A stretch of 61,560 nucleotides of DNA from an uncultured Clostridia bacterium (GTDB lineage Bacteria; Bacillota; Clostridia; Lachnospirales; CAG-274). Below, piece after piece: positions 53,118-61,180 of the stretch. The position numbers and the translations under genes were made by a program. The DNA is taken from positions 1-61,560 of the forward strand of contig CANQIA010000010.1 of the NCBI GenBank assembly GCA_947624015.1. The letters are read 5' to 3'. Each line of letters starts with the position of its first letter. Within the stretch, counting starts at the first letter, position 1. The notes below the pieces were generated by a model, which was not told where the DNA came from, made no database searches, and saw only the letters and a program-made list of their open reading frames with translations.

Positions 53118-53537
53118 TTATATTTTTTCTACAATAAGCTTATTGCTTTTGGCATCTGTTATTTTAACCATTGTATCGGTTTCTATGTCATTTCCGTCTG
53201 AGCTTTCCGCAAGCCAAAATATATCTCCTACCTTAACTCTTCCGCCCAAATCGGTTATTTTTTCCGTAACAACAGCCTTTTGTCCTATAAGCCTTGATGT
53301 ATTGTTTGTACTGTTCTTAACAGGCATAAATTTTTTGAGAAAAGGTCTCAAAGAAGCAAAGCTTATAACAGATACGGCAGCAAACACTGCAAACTGCACA
53401 TATATATTGCCTGTAACAAAAGATACGATAAACGCCGCAAAAGCGCCTACTGCCAGCCATATACAGGTCAAGCCCACAGTTATTGCCTCCAATATGAGCA
53501 TTACGCCCGACAAGGCTATCCACAACTCAGGTCCCAT
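53118..53537 (-). CDS. NfeD-like membrane protein
   Basis: 139 residues. Two or three hydrophobic segments in the first 75 residues (MLILEAITVGLTCIWLAVGAFAAFIVSF), then the soluble OB-fold NfeD domain (LIGQKAVVTEKITDLGGRVKVGDIFWLAESSDGNDIETDTMVKITDAKSNKLIVEKI). It is the short NfeD1b-like form without a ClpP-like protease domain, and pairs with the SPFH protein encoded next. Confidence 0.92.
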   Translation of the reverse strand: MGPELWIALSGVMLILEAITVGLTCIWLAVGAFAAFIVSFVTGNIYVQFAVFAAVSVISFASLRPFLKKFMPVKNSTNNTSRLIGQKAVVTEKITDLGGRVKVGDIFWLAESSDGNDIETDTMVKITDAKSNKLIVEKI

Positions 53538-53562
53538 ATAAAACTCCCCCTTTTTTATTTAT

Positions 53563-54258
53563 CTAAAGCTTGGCTGTCATATTCTTAACGATCCTGCCTG
53601 CGGTAACGGCAGTTTCTCTGAAAAATCTTGCATAGTTTATATCGCTGCCCTCTTCGGCATTGTCAGATATCGCCCTTATTATAACAAAGGGTATTCTGTT
53701 AAGGTAACAGGCATGAGCAATGGCAGCGCCTTCCATTTCACAGCATAGAGGGGAAAACAGCTTTGATATCCTGCTCTTATCCTCAGGTGCCGATACGAAC
53801 CGATCGCCGCTGGCAACTCTGCCTACATAGGCATTTAAGCCAAGCTCCTTTACCACATCATATGCAACGGAAACAAGAGAATTATCGGCTTTGAACACGC
53901 TTGTGTCCAAGCCTGATATAACGCCGGGTTCATCCCCTATGGCTGAAGTGTCAAAATCGTGCTGTACAGCCTCGGATGATATAACTATATCTCCTATACT
54001 CACATCACTGCTTACGGCTCCTGCTACTCCCGTGTTTATTACTACATCCACGGCAAAAAGGTCGGCAAGTACCTGAGTACACAAGGCGGCATTTACCTTG
54101 CCTATGCCCGAACGCACAAGAACAATACTGTGGCTGCTTCCTTTAAGACTGCCGATGTAAAAATCAAGACCTATTGCATTCTTGGTGGTAAGCACAGTCA
54201 TATCCTCCAGAATATTGGCTATTTCCGCTTCCATAGCGCCTATAATGCCTATCGTCAT
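53563..54258 (-). CDS. mtnN: 5'-methylthioadenosine/S-adenosylhomocysteine nucleosidase
   Basis: 231 residues. Motifs: GIIGAMEAEIANILEDM, SGIGKVNAALCTQ, NTGVAGAVSSDVSIGDIVIS, ASGDRFV, CEMEGAAIAHACY and AISDNAEEGSDINY with the catalytic Asp. It splits the glycosidic bond of methylthioadenosine and adenosylhomocysteine, recycling SAM by-products. It follows glmS by 14 bp with GGAGG. Confidence 0.95.
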   Translation of the reverse strand: MTIGIIGAMEAEIANILEDMTVLTTKNAIGLDFYIGSLKGSSHSIVLVRSGIGKVNAALCTQVLADLFAVDVVINTGVAGAVSSDVSIGDIVISSEAVQHDFDTSAIGDEPGVISGLDTSVFKADNSLVSVAYDVVKELGLNAYVGRVASGDRFVSAPEDKSRISKLFSPLCCEMEGAAIAHACYLNRIPFVIIRAISDNAEEGSDINYARFFRETAVTAGRIVKNMTAKL

Positions 54259-54272
54259 AACAAAACCTCCGT

Positions 54273-56111
54273 TTATTCAACAGTAACACTCTTGGCAAGG
54301 TTCCTCGGCTTATCTATGTCTTCGCCAAGACCCAGAGCCATATAGTATGCAAAAAGCTGCTGAGGTATATTGGCAAGTATGGATGTAAGCATCCAGTGAG
54401 TTCTTGGGATATATATTACATCATCTGCCACCTCTTCAATGCTTGAATTGCCTTTCATGGCAATGGCAAGCACCTTTGCGCCTCTTGCCTTTACTTCCTT
54501 TATATTGCTTTTAGTCTTATCAAATAGAGATTCTTGTGTAACAACGCCTACTACAAGAGTAGCCTCTTCAATAAGGGCAATAGGTCCGTGCTTAAGCTCG
54601 CCTGCCGCATAGGGTTCCGAATGGAGATATGCTATTTCTTTAAGCTTCAGAGAACCCTCCATACCTACTACATAGTCAAGTCCTCTGCCTATGTAGAACA
54701 CATTCTTTGAACCTATATATTTATTTACAAATTTTCTTATTGCCGGTACCGCCTTTGTAAGTATGTCATTTATCTGAGAAGGAAGCTTATCCAGGGCGGT
54801 CTTTATCTCAGCAAAGTCCTCGTCGCTTATCTTTCCAAGCTCTTGAGCGATATGCAGCGTTATAAGATACATTGCCGTTACCTGAGCCGAAAACGCCTTT
54901 GTTGAAGCAACGGCTATCTCAAAGCCTGCAAGAGTATAAAGCACATCGTCGGCTTCTCTTGCAATGGAGCTGCCTACGGCGTTTACTATTGCCAGCACTC
55001 TTGCGCCTCTGTCCTTTGCCAGCTTAAGGGCTGAAAGAGTATCCGCAGTTTCTCCTGACTGGGATACCACTATTACAAGAGTATGCTCGTCAATAAGCGG
55101 ATCCTTGTATCTGAACTCGCTTGCCACCTCCGAATTGACGGGTATCCTTACTATCCTCTCTAAAAGATACTTGCCTACAAGACCTGCATAATAAGCTGTT
55201 CCGCAGGCTACTATATAAATCTGATTTATATTTTTGAGCTGCTCTTTTCCAAGCTTTATGCCGTCAAGCTCTATGTGTTTGCCGTCTTCGGAAAATCTGT
55301 GAGCAAGGTTATCCTTTACAACCTTTGGCTGCTCGTATATCTCCTTAAGCATAAAGTGATCGTAGCCGCTTTTCTGAGCCGCCTCCACATTCCACTTATA
55401 GGAATATACGCTCTTTTCTATTTCATTGCCTTCTATATCAAATATCTGAATACTGTCTGCCTTTACAAGAGCAAGCTCCTTATCGTCAAGTATATAAGCA
55501 TCTCTTGTGTATTCCAGTATTGCAGGGATATCTGACGCTATAAAGTTTTCCCCCTGACCTATGCCTATGATAAGGGGAGATTCCTTTCTTGCGGCTATTA
55601 TCTGGTCGGGACAGTCTGAGCAGAGTACGCCTAACGCATAGGAACCCTCTATCCTTTCCAGGGTAAGCCTTACTGCCTCCAGAAGATCGTTGCACTCCTT
55701 ATAAAAATCATATATAAGGTTAGCCGCCGTTTCCGTGTCTGTTTCGGACTCGAATTTATAGCCCTTTGCCTCCAGCTCGTCCTTAAGCTCCTGATAGTTT
55801 TCTATAATACCGTTGTGAACAACGGCAATCACTTCCCCATTGCTGAAATGAGGATGAGCGTTTCTGTCCGAGGGAGCGCCGTGAGTAGCCCACCTTGTAT
55901 GACCTATACCCACTTTGCCGGATACGGGATTGTTAAGAAGAAGCGTTCTCAGATTGTCTACCTTTCCCTTTGCTTTTCTTATGCCAATGCCGTCATTTTG
56001 AAGCACCGCAACTCCCGCCGAGTCGTAACCTCTGTATTCCAGGCTCTCCAGTCCGCTTATAAGCACGGGGACCGCATTGTGCCTGCCAACATATCCAACT
56101 ATACCGCACAT
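54273..56111 (-). CDS. glmS: Glutamine-fructose-6-phosphate aminotransferase (isomerising)
   Basis: 612 residues. Glutaminase domain MCGIVGYVG with Cys2, ESLEYRGYDSAGV, GHTRWATHG. Two SIS domains follow (YIVACGTAYYAGLVGKYLLE, SQSGETADTLSALKLAK, FYIGRGLDYVVGMEGSLKLKEIAYLH), ending DKPRNLAKSVTVE. It makes glucosamine 6-phosphate, the first step to UDP-GlcNAc. It follows glmM after 12 bp with AAGGAGG, so the two are co-expressed; this short gap leaves no room for a glmS ribozyme directly upstream. Confidence 0.97.
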   Translation of the reverse strand: MCGIVGYVGRHNAVPVLISGLESLEYRGYDSAGVAVLQNDGIGIRKAKGKVDNLRTLLLNNPVSGKVGIGHTRWATHGAPSDRNAHPHFSNGEVIAVVHNGIIENYQELKDELEAKGYKFESETDTETAANLIYDFYKECNDLLEAVRLTLERIEGSYALGVLCSDCPDQIIAARKESPLIIGIGQGENFIASDIPAILEYTRDAYILDDKELALVKADSIQIFDIEGNEIEKSVYSYKWNVEAAQKSGYDHFMLKEIYEQPKVVKDNLAHRFSEDGKHIELDGIKLGKEQLKNINQIYIVACGTAYYAGLVGKYLLERIVRIPVNSEVASEFRYKDPLIDEHTLVIVVSQSGETADTLSALKLAKDRGARVLAIVNAVGSSIAREADDVLYTLAGFEIAVASTKAFSAQVTAMYLITLHIAQELGKISDEDFAEIKTALDKLPSQINDILTKAVPAIRKFVNKYIGSKNVFYIGRGLDYVVGMEGSLKLKEIAYLHSEPYAAGELKHGPIALIEEATLVVGVVTQESLFDKTKSNIKEVKARGAKVLAIAMKGNSSIEEVADDVIYIPRTHWMLTSILANIPQQLFAYYMALGLGEDIDKPRNLAKSVTVE

Positions 56112-56123
56112 ATTTTATCCTCC

Positions 56124-57473
56124 TTAGCTCAAAAGACCTTCTATAAGTCTTGCAAGTCGCTGGGCTTCCTTCTGAATAACGGCTTTGTCTCTGCCCTCTA
56201 TCATAACCCTTACAATAGGCTCTGTGCCTGACGGTCTTATAAGAACACGACCTTCTCCGCTGAACTTCTTCTCAAGCTTTTCGATCTCAGACTTGATAGT
56301 TTCGTTTTTAAGGTAGTCATTCTTTCTCTTGTTGTCAACTCTTGCATTTACAAGAGACTGAGGAAGTACCTCCATTATGTTCTTTGCTTCCTTAAGCGTC
56401 TGACCTGTTTTCTTAAGAGTTGTAAGTAATTGTATGGCAGTGAGAATTCCGTCGCCTGTGGTATTGTAGTCAAAAAATATGATGTGACCTGACTGTTCGC
56501 CGCCAAAACAGTCGCCGTTTTCAAGAAGATGCTCCAGAACGTATCTGTCGCCTACCTTTGTTCTCTCTATATATATACCGTTCTTTTCGCCCATTATGAA
56601 AAGTCCCAGATTACTCATAACGGTAGCAACAATAGTGTCATTTTTAAGCTTGCCGCATTCCTTCATATATTTGCCGCATATAGCCATGATAACGTCGCCG
56701 TCAACTATATTGCCGTCGCTGTCCACAGCAAGGCAGCGGTCTCCGTCGCCGTCAAAGGCGATACCTATATCGCACTTGTTCTTTACAACAAATTTTGAAA
56801 GGCTTTCCATATGAGTAGAGCCGCAGTTAAGGTTGATATTTGTACCGTCGGGTTCCCTGTGTATTGCAAGGACTTCTGCGCCCAGACCCTCCAGAGCAAT
56901 AGGGGCAGCCTTGTATGTAGCGCCGTTTGCGCAGTCGATAGCGATCTTTATACCGTCAAGCTTAATATCCGTAGAGCTTTGTACAAAGCTTACATAGTCG
57001 TCAATAGCAGTATCGCTTACGGACTTGGCGCCTACATTGTCGCCGTAGGGTCTCGGTATCTCATTCCACCTATCGTCCATGTACATCTCTATTTCATCCT
57101 CTATATCATCTCTCAGCTTAAAGCCCTGTGAATTAAAGAACTTTATGCCGTTGTCCTGTACGGGATTATGAGAAGCACTTATAACTATACCTGCATCAGC
57201 CTTATATTCCTTAACAAGATGAGCAACCGCAGGCGTAGGACATATGCCTAAGCTTACTGCGTGAGCGCCTACGGAGCATATGCCCGAAACAAGAGCAGCC
57301 TCGAGCATATCGCCGGAAATTCTTGTATCCATACCTACTATTATCTTAGCAGTGTGATTGGTGTGCTTCGTAAGAACATAGGCGCCTGCTCTGCCCAGTC
57401 TGTACACTAGCTCAGGGGTAAGCTCTATATTGGCTACACCTCTTACACCGTCGGTTCCGAAATATTTTCCCAT
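56124..57473 (-). CDS. glmM: Phosphoglucosamine mutase
   Basis: 449 residues. FGTDGVRGVAN start, the phosphoserine loop GIVISASHNPVQDNGIKFF, metal loop DGDGDRC, sugar loop GGEQSGHI, and RPSGTEPIVRVMIEG. It converts glucosamine 6-phosphate to the 1-phosphate for UDP-GlcNAc. It is first of the glmM-glmS-mtnN-nfeD-SPFH run and has a good promoter about 40 bp upstream. In E. coli and Bacillus glmM and glmS are apart or joined depending on lineage; here they are adjacent. Confidence 0.97.
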   Translation of the reverse strand: MGKYFGTDGVRGVANIELTPELVYRLGRAGAYVLTKHTNHTAKIIVGMDTRISGDMLEAALVSGICSVGAHAVSLGICPTPAVAHLVKEYKADAGIVISASHNPVQDNGIKFFNSQGFKLRDDIEDEIEMYMDDRWNEIPRPYGDNVGAKSVSDTAIDDYVSFVQSSTDIKLDGIKIAIDCANGATYKAAPIALEGLGAEVLAIHREPDGTNINLNCGSTHMESLSKFVVKNKCDIGIAFDGDGDRCLAVDSDGNIVDGDVIMAICGKYMKECGKLKNDTIVATVMSNLGLFIMGEKNGIYIERTKVGDRYVLEHLLENGDCFGGEQSGHIIFFDYNTTGDGILTAIQLLTTLKKTGQTLKEAKNIMEVLPQSLVNARVDNKRKNDYLKNETIKSEIEKLEKKFSGEGRVLIRPSGTEPIVRVMIEGRDKAVIQKEAQRLARLIEGLLS

Positions 57474-57514
57474 CTATAATTCCTCCTGTTTTTATAACCG
57501 TTCTTTGATACTTA

Positions 57515-57543
57515 ATTATAACACTTATACGGCATAAGTACAA
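57515..57543 (-). promoter_or_regulatory. Promoter of the glmM-glmS operon
   Basis: Minus strand TTGTAC (57538-57543), 17-bp spacer, TATAAT (57515-57520). Confidence 0.85.
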
Positions 57544-57600
57544 GAAAATTTTATAAATATGACAGTCAAGGCATTTGTATTCGTCTCCCCGGTATTGTTT

Positions 57601-57628
57601 TTGGGACAATGGTGTGATATATTATAAT
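57601..57628 (+). promoter_or_regulatory. Promoter of the lysR gene
   Basis: TTGGGA (57601-57606), 16-bp spacer, TATAAT (57623-57628). An alternative in the same place is TTGTTT (57595-57600), 17 bp, TATATT (57618-57623). Confidence 0.65.
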
Positions 57629-57655
57629 TATGAAAACAGAGGAAGGCGATAGTAT

Positions 57656-58561
57656 ATGGAAATAAGGGTATTGAAATATTTTTTGACCGTTGTTCGTGAA
57701 GAGAGCATAACAAAGGCGGCTGAGGTACTGCATATTACACAGCCCACCCTTTCACGTCAGCTTGCTCAAATGGAGGATGACATAGGCGTAAAGCTTCTGG
57801 ATAGGGGAGGAAGAAAAATAAAGCTTACAAACGAAGGTATGCTTCTCAGACGCCGTGCCGAAGAAATATTGCAGCTTGTGGACAAAACGGAACGTGAACT
57901 TATAGAGCAGGAGGAATGCATAGAGGGATATGTGAATATTGGCTGCGGCGAGCTGGCTTCTGTCAATATTCTTACAGATCTGTGCGATTCCTTCCTTAAA
58001 AAATATCCCGGAGTTCGGTTTGACATTTACACGGCAACTGCCGATGTTATAAAAGAGAGAATAGAACGTGGCGTAGCCGATGTGGGACTTCTCCTTGAGC
58101 CTATTGAAATGGAAAGATTTGAGTTTATAAGACTTAAATTGCGAGAGCGTTGGTGCGTTCTCATGAACGCAAAGGATCCCCTTGCGCAAAGGGAAAGTCT
58201 TTCGGTCAGCGACCTTAAAGATCTGCCCTTATGTCTGCCAAGACGTTTAAATATTCGCAGCGAACTTGCAAACCTGTTTGGCGACGACTTTAAGAACTTG
58301 AATGTTGTATTTACTTCGAATCTCTCTGCAAACGCTGCGATAATAGCCCAAAAAGGTCTTGCGTATCCCGTTATCGTAACGGGGAATATATCCCTTTGGG
58401 ATAAGTCAAAGGTAGTCAGTGTTCCCTTGTCGCCAAAGCTTACGGCAACAAGTGTGCTTGCATGGAAACGTGAACAGCCCTTTGGCATTGCCGCAACAAA
58501 ATTTATAGAATTCTCAAAATGCTTTTTAGGCATAGATAACACATACGAACCAAGTATTTGA
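57656..58561 (+). CDS. LysR-family transcriptional regulator
   Basis: 301 residues. N-terminal winged helix-turn-helix (ESITKAAEVLHITQPTLSRQLAQMEDDIG, ~15-45), linker helix, then the periplasmic-binding-like effector domain (GYVNIGCGELASVNIL...). The domain resembles regulators of redox or aromatic-compound genes in Clostridia. LysR regulators usually act on nearby genes; the downstream redox operon on the same strand, starting within its last codons' promoter, is the likely target. The inducer is unknown. Confidence 0.93.
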   Translation: MEIRVLKYFLTVVREESITKAAEVLHITQPTLSRQLAQMEDDIGVKLLDRGGRKIKLTNEGMLLRRRAEEILQLVDKTERELIEQEECIEGYVNIGCGELASVNILTDLCDSFLKKYPGVRFDIYTATADVIKERIERGVADVGLLLEPIEMERFEFIRLKLRERWCVLMNAKDPLAQRESLSVSDLKDLPLCLPRRLNIRSELANLFGDDFKNLNVVFTSNLSANAAIIAQKGLAYPVIVTGNISLWDKSKVVSVPLSPKLTATSVLAWKREQPFGIAATKFIEFSKCFLGIDNTYEPSI

Positions 58562-58586
58562 TATATATGTAAAACAGTATTATAAT
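58558..58586 (+). promoter_or_regulatory. Promoter of the redox operon
   Basis: TTGATA (58558-58563), 17-bp spacer, TATAAT (58581-58586), overlapping the stop codon of lysR. Confidence 0.85.
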
Positions 58587-58630
58587 GTAAGCATAGGAGC
58601 AATATAAGATATACTGCCTTGTGCTTACAT
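58585..58630 (+). promoter_or_regulatory. Inverted repeat at the redox-operon start (operator or terminator)
   Basis: ATGTAAGCA (58585-58593) and TGCTTACAT (58622-58630) are perfect 9-bp complements 28 bases apart, and TTTTTT follows. The left arm overlaps the -10 and likely start point, so an operator is as plausible as a terminator for lysR. Confidence 0.55.
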
Positions 58631-58652
58631 TTTTTAATTATGAGAGGAGGTA

Positions 58653-58865
58653 TTGAAGGCTGTGACCATCGATATTCAAAGTCTATTGAGTATAGGAATG
58701 AGACCCGATGAGGCAAAAACCGTCATGCAGTACAAAAGCAGTGAAGATGTGATACGCAAATTAAGGATATTCCGCTCTCATGTTCTGGAAGACATACACA
58801 TCAGACAGCAGGCATTGGACAGGATAGACCACATTATCAACCGCTTAAAAACGGAAGTGACTTGA
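58653..58865 (+). CDS. Small helical protein of unknown function
   Basis: 70 residues if started at TTG 58653; a GTG three codons later (58662) has better spacing from the GAGGAGG at 58644-58650. Entirely alpha-helical in appearance, charged, no membrane segment: IQSLLSIGMRPDEAKTVMQYKSSEDVIRKLRIFRSHVLEDIHIRQQALDRID. It is the first gene of the operon after the promoter, and its stop is 20 bp from the aldo/keto reductase. The pattern recalls small regulatory or partner proteins but I recognise no family. Confidence 0.7.
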   Translation: MKAVTIDIQSLLSIGMRPDEAKTVMQYKSSEDVIRKLRIFRSHVLEDIHIRQQALDRIDHIINRLKTEVT

Positions 58866-58885
58866 AAAAAAGGAGGTCATGAAAT

Positions 58886-59896
58886 ATGAAATATACAAAG
58901 CTTGGAAGATCGGAGCTGAATGTTTCCAGAATATGTATGGGCTGTATGGGCTTCGGAAACGCCTCTACGGGACAGCACAGTTGGACGATAGGCGAGGAAA
59001 AGACAAGGGAAATAATAAAACACGGCTTGGATATTGGAATAAATTTTTACGATACAGCCATAGTCTATCAGAATGGCACGAGCGAACAGTATGTAGGCAA
59101 AGCCCTAAGAGATCTTGCAAGGCGTGAGGACTATATTATAGCCACAAAATTCACTCCCAGAACACAGGAGGAGATAGACAACAATATAAGCGGACAGCAG
59201 CATATTGAAAACTATCTTGACCAAAGCCTTAAAAATCTGGGTATGGATCACGTGGATCTTTATATTTACCATATGTGGGACTACCACACGCCTATGGAGG
59301 AAATAATGGAAGGACTTCACAAGGCTGTAAAGTCGGGAAAGGCACGGTATATAGGTATTTCAAACTGCTTTGCATGGCAGCTTGCAAAGGCGAACTTCTA
59401 TGCCGGGGAAAACGGTCTTACGGAATTTATATCCATACAGGGACATTATAACCTTATCGCAAGAGAAGAAGAACGGGAAATGGTTCCCTTCTGCAAGGAT
59501 CAGAACATTGCCCTTACGCCGTACAGCGCCCTTGCAAGCGGCAGACTTTCAAGGCGTATGGGAGAAAGCACAAAGCGTTTTGAAGAGGATTCCTATGCGC
59601 ACTTCAAGTATGACGCCACTGCCGAAGCAGACGGAAGGATAATAAAGCGTGTAGAGGAGCTTGCGGAAAATAAAAACGTGTCTATGACGGAAATATCATT
59701 GGCTTGGCTTTTGACAAAGGTGGATTCTCCCATTGTAGGCGCAACAAAGCTTTCACATATAGACGGCGCCGCAAAAGCCGTTGACCTTGAGCTGACGGAG
59801 GATGAGATAGATTATCTGGAGGAGCTGTATGTTCCCCACGCTCTTGCGGGAGTTATGGCGCAAAACGGTAAACAAAAAGCGGGAAATGTAGTATAA
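58886..59896 (+). CDS. Aldo/keto reductase
   Basis: 336 residues from ATG at 58886 (GGAGG nine bases before; the ATG at 58879 is in another frame and too close). TIM-barrel reductase with the catalytic tetrad D56, Y61, K88 and H129 (INFYDTAIVYQNG, IIATKF, LYIYHMWDYHTP), and an NADPH-binding end (LTKVDSPIVGATKLSHID). It reduces aldehydes or ketones. The family is broad; the position beside flavodoxin and decarboxylase-cupin genes suggests detoxification of a small electrophilic or oxidised compound, which is inference. Confidence 0.94.
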   Translation: MKYTKLGRSELNVSRICMGCMGFGNASTGQHSWTIGEEKTREIIKHGLDIGINFYDTAIVYQNGTSEQYVGKALRDLARREDYIIATKFTPRTQEEIDNNISGQQHIENYLDQSLKNLGMDHVDLYIYHMWDYHTPMEEIMEGLHKAVKSGKARYIGISNCFAWQLAKANFYAGENGLTEFISIQGHYNLIAREEEREMVPFCKDQNIALTPYSALASGRLSRRMGESTKRFEEDSYAHFKYDATAEADGRIIKRVEELAENKNVSMTEISLAWLLTKVDSPIVGATKLSHIDGAAKAVDLELTEDEIDYLEELYVPHALAGVMAQNGKQKAGNVV

Positions 59897-59914
59897 AAAA
59901 AGGAGTGTTACATT

Positions 59915-60397
59915 ATGAGCAAAATTTTAACGGCATATTTCTCAGCAAGCGGAAACACAAAAAGACTTGCAGAGACCATAGCAAAGGCAGCAGGCTCAGA
60001 TCTGTTTGAGATAGCGCCTGTAACGCCTTATACGAATGACGATCTGAACTGGATGAACAAAAAAAGCCGCAGCAGTATAGAGATGAATGACAAAGGCTCC
60101 CGACCCGAAATATCAGGGACTGTGGAAAATATGGGACAGTACGACACGGTTTTGATAGGCTTTCCCATATGGTGGTACGAGGCGCCCAGAATAATACAGA
60201 CCTTTCTTGAAAGCTATGACTTTTCGGGCAAAAGCATTGTGACGTTTGCCACATCAGGCGGCAGCGGTATGGGAAGGACAAACGATATACTGGCAAAGTC
60301 CTGCGCCGCAGACGTAAAATGGCTTGACGGAAAGCGTATGAGCGGCAATACAGACATAAATACCATAAAGAATTGGCTCTCAAGCCTTAAAATATAA
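59915..60397 (+). CDS. Flavodoxin-family FMN protein, cytoplasmic
   Basis: 160 residues. FMN phosphate loop FSASGNTKRLAETIA, then VLIGFPIWWYEAPRIIQTFLESYDFSGKSIVTFATSGGSGMG, the flavodoxin_4 pattern. It lacks a signal peptide. It should act as an electron carrier or quinone/flavin reductase with the other enzymes of the operon. A second, exported flavodoxin with clear similarity is at the end of the window. The SD AGGAG precedes the ATG. Confidence 0.94.
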   Translation: MSKILTAYFSASGNTKRLAETIAKAAGSDLFEIAPVTPYTNDDLNWMNKKSRSSIEMNDKGSRPEISGTVENMGQYDTVLIGFPIWWYEAPRIIQTFLESYDFSGKSIVTFATSGGSGMGRTNDILAKSCAADVKWLDGKRMSGNTDINTIKNWLSSLKI

Positions 60398-60412
60398 AGG
60401 AGGTATATGTAT

Positions 60413-61168
60413 ATGAAAAAAATAACACAAACTGCAGGAAGAGATCAACTGGGCAGCTTTGCCCCGGATTTTGCCCATTTTAACGACGATGTGCTTTTCG
60501 GCGAAAACTGGAACAATGAAGATATAGATCTAAAGACACGCTGCATTATAACAGTTGTTGCCCTTATGTCATCTGGCATAACCGATTCTTCATTGACATA
60601 TCATCTTGAAAACGCCAAGGCTCACGGCGTAACAAAGGAGGAGATAGCCGCTATCGTTACGCACGTTGGCTTTTATGTAGGCTGGCCAAAGGCTTGGGCT
60701 GTTTTCCGTCTTGCCCTTAACGTATGGAACGAAAGCAAAGCAGAGCAAACAGAAAAGGACAAATATCAGAACACTATTCTTTTCCCAATAGGGGAGCCTA
60801 ACGACGCCTTTGCAGAATATTTTACAGGTCAAAGCTATCTTGCTCCCGTATCAAAGGAGCAGGTGGGAGTATTTAATGTGACATTTGAGCCGAGCTGCCG
60901 CAACAATTGGCATATACACAATGCAGATAAGGGCGGCGGTCAGATACTTATTTGTGTAGGCGGTCGTGGATATTATCAGGAATGGGGCAAGGAAGCCGTA
61001 GAAATGAGACCCGGCGACTGTATCAATATACCCGCAGGCGTAAAGCACTGGCACGGAGCGGCTCCCGATAGCTGGTTTTCACATCTTGCAATAGAGGTAC
61101 CCGGCGAAAACGGCAGCAATGAATGGCTTGAACCTGTTGACGATAAACAATACGGTGTTTTAAAGTAA
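60413..61168 (+). CDS. Carboxymuconolactone decarboxylase-cupin fusion protein
   Basis: 251 residues from ATG at 60413, nine bases after GGAGG. Residues 1-~105 are an AhpD-like CMD domain (LGSFAPDFAHFNDDVLFGENWNN, KTRCIITVVALMSSG, SLTYHLENAKAHGVTKEEIAAIVTHVGFYVGWPKAWAVF) without a CxxC pair. Residues ~150-235 are a cupin with the metal-binding set NWHIHNADKGGGQILICVGG and PGDCINIPAGVKHWHG. Such fusions occur in Firmicutes next to flavodoxin and aldo/keto reductase genes. The substrate is unknown; metal-dependent handling of a small organic acid or lactone is possible. Confidence 0.93.
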   Translation: MKKITQTAGRDQLGSFAPDFAHFNDDVLFGENWNNEDIDLKTRCIITVVALMSSGITDSSLTYHLENAKAHGVTKEEIAAIVTHVGFYVGWPKAWAVFRLALNVWNESKAEQTEKDKYQNTILFPIGEPNDAFAEYFTGQSYLAPVSKEQVGVFNVTFEPSCRNNWHIHNADKGGGQILICVGGRGYYQEWGKEAVEMRPGDCINIPAGVKHWHGAAPDSWFSHLAIEVPGENGSNEWLEPVDDKQYGVLK

Positions 61169-61180
61169 GGAGAGTTTAAA

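Noticed and set aside
56112..56123. glmS ribozyme upstream of glmS
   Set aside because: Only 12 bp separate glmM and glmS, and I see no ribozyme core in the 182 bp before glmM either.
60413..60730. Peroxiredoxin-reductase (AhpD) function for the CMD domain
   Set aside because: The CxxC pair needed for AhpD activity is missing.
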